DNA of 10,032 nucleotides from an uncultured Thermoguttaceae bacterium (GTDB lineage Bacteria > Planctomycetota > Planctomycetia > Pirellulales > Thermoguttaceae): assembly GCA_934725735.1 (NCBI GenBank), contig CAKVCP010000080.1:1-10032 (forward strand), written 5' to 3'. The position numbers were made by a program, and so were the translations under genes. Below, one piece after another: positions 6,201 through 10,032 of the stretch. Below the pieces are notes generated by a model, which searched no databases, was not told where the DNA came from, and saw nothing but the letters and a program-made list of their open reading frames with translations. Each line of letters begins with the position of its first letter. Within the stretch, counting starts at the first letter, position 1.

Positions 6201-7136
6201 ACCTTCTCGCTGCGCGAAATGTGCGAAGACAACGATATTGCGATCGGCTCCCCCGAGTACGAAGAGCTCAAGAGGATCTATCGCAAACGTCGTCGAGACG
6301 TCGAAGACATGATCGATCTGCGCGACCGACGTTGCAACGAAATGAAGTCCGGCGACCAGCTCAAGCGCGGGGTTCTTCAGATGGTTAAAGTCTACGTCGC
6401 GACCAAGCGCGCGATCTCCGTAGGCGACAAGATGGCGGGTCGCCACGGTAACAAAGGCGTTATCGCGAAGATTCTTCCGCGCGAAGACATGCCGTTCCTC
6501 GCGGACGGCACGCCGATCCAGATCATGTTGAATCCTTTGGGCGTACCTTCGCGTATGAACGTCGGACAAATTCTCGAAACCCACCTGGGATGGGCCGCCG
6601 CCAAGCTCGGTTATCGCGCGATTACGCCCGTCTTCGACGGCGCGACGGAAGCCGCGATTAACGACGAACTCGAAAAGGCCGGCTATCCTCGCTCCGGTAA
6701 GGTGCAGCTCTACGACGGACGCACCGGCGAACCCTTCGCTCAAGAAACGACCGTCGGCTACATCTACATGCTGAAGTTGCACCACCTCGTCGACGACAAG
6801 GTTCACGCGCGAAGCACCGGGCCTTACTCCCTCATCACGCAGCAACCCCTCGGCGGTAAAGCGCGTTCCGGCGGTCAGCGTTACGGGGAAATGGAAGTGT
6901 GGGCGTTGGAAGCTTACGGCGCGGCGTACACCCTGCAAGAGTTGCTCACGGTTAAGAGCGACGACGTCGAAGGTCGTACGAAGATTTACGAACGCATCGT
7001 TGGCGGTCAGAATACGTTGGAAGCGGGCACCCCGGCGAGCTTCGACGTGCTCGTGAACGAAATCCGCGGTCTCGCGCTCGATATGGATCTCGTGCCGACG
7101 GGCTCCAGCGCGCTCGACCTCCGTCCGATTCGATGA
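3291..7136 (+). CDS. rpoB: DNA-directed RNA polymerase subunit beta
   Basis: RpoB forms one half of the polymerase active-site cleft and contains the rifampicin pocket. The 1281-residue product is complete, with both ends matching the family. Residues 20-160 include the PDLTTLQTKSYADFLQ start and the LGGGEFIINGAERVVVNQLH segment. The Rif cluster I region spans about 475-502 and keeps the residues equivalent to E. coli L511, Q513, D516, H526, R529 and S531 (here L476, Q478, D481, H491, R494, S496), so nothing here predicts rifampicin resistance. GDKMAGRHGNKG (1045-1056) contains the active-site lysines K1047 and K1055. The C terminus has the GGQRYGEMEVWALEAYGA clamp-contact segment. The start follows GGGAGG (3276-3281) by nine bases. 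The sequence resembles planctomycete RpoB. After codon 82 no TTA, CTA or TCA codon occurs, which creates a long spurious antisense ORF. Confidence 0.98.
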   Translation: MAVTTQRKLKLTGTKRFGNDSTTEKVPDLTTLQTKSYADFLQADVAPEDRKNIGLEAVLRESFPIEDAYEKSSRLEYVSYALEKPRYLPDECRRLRITYGRPWRVRFRLVKGDNIVEEDVYLGELPIMLGGGEFIINGAERVVVNQLHRSPGVDFLSEIDHDSKTYTCRIIPERGSWIEFNITRKEAISVRIDQSNKLPVMTLLRAMSDKYSTNADILRAFYGNQTYVEGDVEKPYISVVEINGPEDAGFLRDFVAVDEIPAESDDPDRLTDEPAVPSGSVITSDGAEAAVQYLLKHGIKTFTVMKAPKNKLLLNSLHEDKTVSHEHALLAIYNKLRPGNPKSLEKAADLFREKFFDPSRYRLGRVGRFRMNRKLGTNISLDDMPLTAGDVVASVSYLYHLWCNDPGYEPDDIDHLGNRRIRTIDELVSDELRSKGFLKLRRTILEKLRDGTSPRAIINQKNISSAIDFFFGRCELSQVVDQTNPLSMLTHERRLSALGPGGLNRKRAGFEVRDVHASHYGRICPIETPEGQNIGLISYLSLYARVDDFGFLIAPYHKVENGVITKEVVWLRADDEFGKLFVPADTPRSMEGVDKSSFGKLVPDGTGQVLARCNGEYVLVDPSMVDYIDVAPNQMIGVSASLIPFLEHDDANRALMGSNMQRQAVPLLISEAPVVGTGLERDAAFNSSLLVRAQRGGKVTYVDAMKIIIDDVDVYNLRKFTGLNGSSCENQRPIVKIGQIVEKDDVIADGACTDNGVLALGRNVLVAFMVWDGFNYEDAVILSEELVQKDAYTSIHIEEFEAEIRDTKLGRQSFTRDIPNVSEKATADLDENGIVRVGAFVTRGSILVGKVSPKTKTELTPEEKLLHAIFGRQGEEVKNESLTVPAGTSGVVIGAYHFRNRTSLSDDERRKFDADLSRIEAEGDANVARSFSAMIKEMEDVVGTQYGLRAHDGSFLIQEQTARAIAENAKTFSLREMCEDNDIAIGSPEYEELKRIYRKRRRDVEDMIDLRDRRCNEMKSGDQLKRGVLQMVKVYVATKRAISVGDKMAGRHGNKGVIAKILPREDMPFLADGTPIQIMLNPLGVPSRMNVGQILETHLGWAAAKLGYRAITPVFDGATEAAINDELEKAGYPRSGKVQLYDGRTGEPFAQETTVGYIYMLKLHHLVDDKVHARSTGPYSLITQQPLGGKARSGGQRYGEMEVWALEAYGAAYTLQELLTVKSDDVEGRTKIYERIVGGQNTLEAGTPASFDVLVNEIRGLALDMDLVPTGSSALDLRPIR

Positions 7137-7200
7137 CGCCTTAGCGTCGATTTCGCGGTCCGCAGTACGGCGGACGCATGGAAAATGGAACGCCAATTAA

Positions 7201-7233
7201 GCGCGGAGGACTTTTAGTCCTTCGCGTCCGCGC
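7201..7233 (+). repeat. Two-tiered hairpin, spacer stem 1
   Basis: The outer arms GCGCGG (7201-7206) and CCGCGC (7228-7233) are perfect complements. Inside them AGGACT (7207-7212) and AGTCCT (7216-7221) form a second perfect stem around a three-base loop, with an unpaired TCGCGT on the 3' side. No U-tract follows directly. Confidence 0.5.
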
Positions 7234-7259
7234 CCGGTTTTCATAGTTCGGGCTCTTTT
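7232..7259 (+). terminator. Weak terminator or attenuator candidate, spacer stem 2
   Basis: GCCCG (7232-7236) can pair with CGGGC (7249-7253) over a 12-nt loop and is followed by TCTTTT. The stem is short and the loop large, so it would be weak. It shares bases 7232-7233 with stem 1, so the two compete slightly. Partial attenuation between rpoB and rpoC is conceivable. Confidence 0.3.
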
Positions 7260-7293
7260 CGCGCGTTCCAACTCGTTGAATTAGACATTTGCA

Positions 7294-7324
7294 GCCGCGC
7301 GGCGAAGACAACGCCGTCCGCGGC
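7294..7324 (+). repeat. Strong GC-rich hairpin ahead of rpoC, spacer stem 3
   Basis: GCCGCGCGGCG (7294-7304) pairs with CGCCG (7312-7316) and CGCGGC (7319-7324): 11 base pairs, all G-C, interrupted only by a two-base bulge (TC, 7317-7318), with a 7-nt A-rich loop. It ends 30 nt before the rpoC ATG and 21 nt before the Shine-Dalgarno. No U-tract follows, so it is not a classical terminator; RNase III-like processing or protein binding are possibilities. Confidence 0.5.
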
Positions 7325-7354
7325 GCGCGCTATATATACCTAAACGAGGATTAC

Positions 7355-9880
7355 ATGGCTCATAATAGCGACGGATACGACAAGATCAACGATTTTAACG
7401 CAGTCAAGATCAGTCTCGCCAATCCAGATAAGATTCGCGAACAGTCCAAAGGCGAAGTCAAAAAGGCCGAAACGATCAACTACCGTTCCTATAAGCCGGA
7501 ACGCGACGGACTCTTTTGCGAGCGAATCTTCGGACCTGAAAAGGATTACGAATGTTCGTGCGGTAAATTCCGCGGTATGAAGTTCAAGAATATGGTCTGC
7601 GACCATTGCGGGGTCCAGGTCACGCATAATCACGTTCGCCGCAAGAGAATGGGACACATCGAGCTCGCCGCTCCCGTCGTCCACATTTGGTTCTTCAAGG
7701 CCGCGTCGAGCCGCCTCGCCACCCTTCTTGAAATGAGAGCGTCCGCTCTTGAAAAGGTCGTTTATTTCCAGGACTACGTCGTTACGGATCCGGGAACTTA
7801 CGGCATTGCGCTCGGCACGACCTTGAAAGAAGACAAGTATCGCGAGGAGTGCGCCAAGGCTCAAGAGCAGGGGCAAGAATTTGTCGCCGAAATGGGCGCC
7901 GAAGCGATCCGTAAGCTCCTCAAGAAACTCGACGTTACTAAGCTTTCCGAAGAACTGCGCGAAGAACTTAAAACGACGAAAGCGCGTCAACGCAAAAAGG
8001 AGATTATGTCTCGTTTGCGTCTCGTCGAAGCGCTCAAGAACTGCCCTCGCCTTAACAAACCCGAGTGGATGGTTCTCGACGTGATCCCGGTTATTCCGCC
8101 GGATCTGCGTCCTCTCGTCCAGCTCGAATCGGGCACCTTCGCCGTTTCCGACTTGAACGACCTCTATCGACGCATCATCAACCGCAACACGCGCTTGAAG
8201 AAGCTCATCGAACTCAACGCGCCGGACGTCATCGTCCGCAACGAAAAGCGTATGCTCCAGCAGTCCGTCGACGCGCTCTTCGACAACCAGCGTTGCAAGC
8301 GTCCGGTTCTGGGCCAGAGCAACCGCGCCCTGAAGTCCCTTACCGACATGATTAAGGGTAAGCAAGGCCGTTTCCGTGAAAACCTCCTCGGTAAGCGCGT
8401 CGACTACTCCGCGCGTTCCGTTATCGTCGTCGGTCCTCACATGCGCCTGCACCAGTGCGGTCTTCCTAAGACGATCGCCCTGGAACTCTACCAACCCTTC
8501 ATTATTCGCCGCCTCAAGGAACTTGGTCACGCCGATACGATCAAGAGCGCCAAGAAGATGCTTGAACGCCGCGACGACGAGGTTTGGGATATTCTAGAAC
8601 AGGTTATTCAGAACCATCCGGTCCTCCTTAACCGTGCGCCGACCCTCCATCGCATGGGTATCCAAGCTTTCGAGCCGATGCTCATCGAAGGAAACGCTAT
8701 CAAGTTGCATCCTCTCGTTTGTAAAGGATTCAACGCCGACTTCGACGGCGACCAAATGGCCGTTCACCTTCCGCTTTCTCTCGAAGCGCAGGTTGAAGCG
8801 CACACCTTGATGCTTTCCACCAACAACATCTTTAGCCCCGCGAGCGGCAAGCCGATTATCAGTCCTTCCCAAGATATCGTCATGGGATGCTTTTACATCA
8901 CGATGGATCCGCTCCCAGGCGTCGTCGGCGAAGGGATGATCTTCTCCTCCATCGACGAGTGTATGCTTGCCTATTCCTTGGGCAAAGTTCATTTGAACGC
9001 GCGTATTAAGGTGCGAATGCCCAAGGGACGCTACCTTAAAGAAACCAAGGACAAGGCGGGCGACGTGACTCCGCGCGTCGAATCTGGGAAGATCTTCGAA
9101 ACGACTCCCGGTCGTATCATCTTCAACCAGATTCTGCCCGACAATTCTCCGTACTACAATATTCCGCAGACGTCGAAAGAGCTCGGACGCGTGATTAGCG
9201 ACTGTTTCGAACTTCACGGACGTCGCGAAACGATCGACCTCCTCGATAAGATGATGCGTCTTGGTTTTGAGGAATCGACGAAGAGCGGTCTCTCCTTCGG
9301 TACGGACGACTTGATTACGCCTCCTGAAAAGAAGAAGATTATCGCGGATACCGAACAAAAAGTTAAGGATATTTGCGACGCCTGCGACAACGGTATTATT
9401 CAAGAAGACGTCCGTCGCGCTCAAGTTCTCGACGCATGGTCCGCCGCGAACGACGAAATCACCGCGAAGATGCTCGACACCTTCCGCAACGACGTTCATA
9501 AGACCGAAGAAGAAGCGCGTCAGCGCGGCGACGTCAAGCGCCGAAAGCTCGGTTACGTCAACCCGGTATACCTGATGGCGTACTCCGGTGCGCGCGGCGG
9601 CAACACGCAAATTCGTCAGCTCGCCGGTATGCGCGGACTGATGGCGAAGCCGAACGGCGAACTGATTGAAGCGCCTGTTAAGGCGAACTTCCTCGAAGGT
9701 CTTTCCGTGCTCGAATACTTCAGCTCGACGCACGGCGCGCGCAAGGGGCTTTCCGACACCGCGTTGAAGACGGCGGACTCCGGATACATGACGCGTAAGC
9801 TTGCCGACGTCGCGCAAAACTGCGTCGTCACCATGGCGGACTGCGGCGCCAAGACCGGTATCCTCAAGAAGGCCGATCCT
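7355..9880 (+). CDS. rpoC: DNA-directed RNA polymerase subunit beta', 3'-truncated
   Basis: RpoC carries the catalytic magnesium site and the bridge helix of RNA polymerase. The start is set by GAGGA (7346-7350) and the N terminus MAHNSDGYDKINDF. Zinc site 1 is intact (C67, C69, C82, C85). GKRVDYSARSVIVVGP marks the switch-2 region. The catalytic NADFDGDQM lies at 460-468 with D462, D464 and D466. The bridge helix spans about 777-815 (ANFLEGL through TADSGYMT). C830 in the DCG motif is the first ligand of zinc site 2. Recognisable RpoC ends at about residue 836 (base 9862); family members are usually about 1400 residues, so the trigger loop, the other zinc-2 cysteines, the jaw and the C-terminal clamp are missing. 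The frame stays open to the window end, but those codons are antisense gatB. The exact break, between 9863 and 9889, is uncertain. Confidence 0.95.
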
Positions 9881-9889
9881 GAGCATAAC
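9863..9889. other. Chimeric junction between rpoC and foreign gatB
   Basis: To the left, + strand translation is convincing RpoC through ADCGAKTGI. To the right, RpoC similarity stops, and the - strand encodes GatB up to LCEHGKLDV. The join therefore falls within this interval. Codon style also changes, from the C-ending codons of the left side to AT-richer codons such as ATA, AAT and GTT when the tail is read on its own strand. I read this as an assembly or clone chimera. Confidence 0.8.
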
Positions 9890-10032
9890 ATCAAGCTTTC
9901 CGTGTTCGCAAAGAGGAACTTCAGCCTGAGATATCTGATAAGCTTTGGGCAGGTCGGGATAGAAATAATTCTTTCTGTCCTGCTTGGAAACATTATTTAT
10001 TGTGCAGCCAAGTGCATGTCCCATCTTTACTG
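9887..10032 (-). CDS. gatB: Internal fragment of GatB, amidotransferase subunit B (foreign)
   Basis: GatB is the tRNA-binding and kinase/transamidation subunit of GatCAB, which converts Glu-tRNA(Gln) and Asp-tRNA(Asn) to the amidated forms. Only about 48 residues are present, open at both ends. Reading from the window edge, they start VKMGHALGC and contain the hallmark RKNYFYPDLPKAYQISQ followed by VPLCEHGKLDV. E. coli GatB has RKNYFYPDLPKGYQISQ at the corresponding place, about residues 80-100. The SKQDRKN and PKAYQISQ wording is typical of Clostridia-type GatB rather than of a planctomycete. No start codon, stop or operon context is available. The orientation opposite to rpoC and the abrupt join argue that it does not belong to this chromosome. 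Identification as GatB is very secure; the source lineage is an informed guess. Confidence 0.85.

Larger units (their letters stand above)
7137..7354 (+). other. rpoB-rpoC spacer with three hairpins
   Basis: This 218-bp spacer is long for rpoB-rpoC, which are often separated by well under 100 bp. No gene is visible. It holds three consecutive inverted repeats (7201-7233, 7232-7253, 7294-7324), then the rpoC ribosome-binding site GAGGA at 7346-7350. The context suggests an RNA-level control or processing region between the beta and beta' cistrons, but this is inference. Confidence 0.55.

Noticed and set aside
3534..7196. 1220-codon ORF on the - strand opposite rpoB
   Set aside because: It is in codon register with rpoB and exists only because rpoB avoids TTA, CTA and TCA. 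The translation has no recognisable domain and rpoB fully explains the sequence.
7340..8530. 396-codon ORF on the - strand opposite rpoC
   Set aside because: It is a codon-register shadow of rpoC with no independent family signature.
9893..9898. HindIII site (AAGCTT) beside the rpoC-gatB join, suggesting a cloning scar
   Set aside because: The GatB reading GKLDV continues through the site, so these bases are explained as GatB Lys-Leu codons and the join lies to its left.
8594..10024. 476-codon ORF on the - strand opposite rpoC
   Set aside because: It is a composite: its first ~46 residues are genuine GatB, and the rest is the antisense shadow of rpoC across the chimeric join. Only the GatB part is kept as a feature.
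9887..10032. gatB as a true convergent neighbour of rpoC
   Set aside because: rpoC is cut inside its coding sequence before the trigger loop and gatB is open inside its own coding sequence, with no stop or spacer between them. Two incomplete essential genes joined mid-frame point to an artefact.
1..10032. CRISPR arrays, insertion sequences, integrase genes or attachment repeats
   Set aside because: I noticed no regularly spaced direct repeats, terminal inverted repeats or transposase-like protein. The coding content is entirely core housekeeping apart from the chimeric tail.

Overview
This is a stretch of bacterial chromosome carrying the ribosomal-protein/RNA-polymerase cluster in its classical order, all on the + strand: rplK (L11), rplA (L1), rplJ (L10), rplL (L7/L12), rpoB (beta) and a 3'-truncated rpoC (beta'). 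The encoded RpoB and RpoC resemble what I know of Planctomycetota, closest to the Pirellulales type. Examples are the RpoB stretches with IPERGSWIEFN and MTLLRAM, and the RpoC start with INDFNAVKISLANP followed by ERDGLFCERIFGPEKD. The order-level placement is from memory of family sequences, not from a search.

Layout: 1-368 is a long non-coding leader with a good sigma70-type promoter and a hairpin close to rplK. 369-2765 holds rplK-rplA-rplJ-rplL, ending in a textbook intrinsic terminator (2811-2843). 2844-3290 is a long AT-rich region with candidate promoters. 3291-7136 is rpoB. 7137-7354 is an unusually long rpoB-rpoC spacer with three consecutive inverted repeats. rpoC starts at 7355. 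The terminator plus the new promoter region suggests that rpoBC is transcribed largely separately from the L11-L12 genes, unlike the linked rplJL-rpoBC arrangement in E. coli. The proteins work together in gene expression: L11 and the L10-L7/L12 stalk form the GTPase-associated centre of the 50S subunit, L1 forms the E-site stalk, and beta and beta' form the RNA polymerase catalytic core.

The most important anomaly is at the right end. RpoC is authentic through the bridge helix and the DCG motif (about residue 836, base 9862). It then changes abruptly, before the trigger loop, into sequence that makes no sense as RpoC. Read on the - strand, about 9887-10032 encodes an unmistakable internal piece of GatB (amidotransferase subunit B) with Firmicutes/Clostridia-like sequence. 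I interpret this as a chimeric join between two organisms (assembly or clone artefact, probably gut or other mixed-community DNA), not as a biological fusion.

I found no mobile element, CRISPR array, tRNA, or novel defence or metabolic system. The window is core housekeeping DNA; what merits a second look is its untranslated leaders and spacers, a few substitutions in conserved motifs, and the chimeric end.
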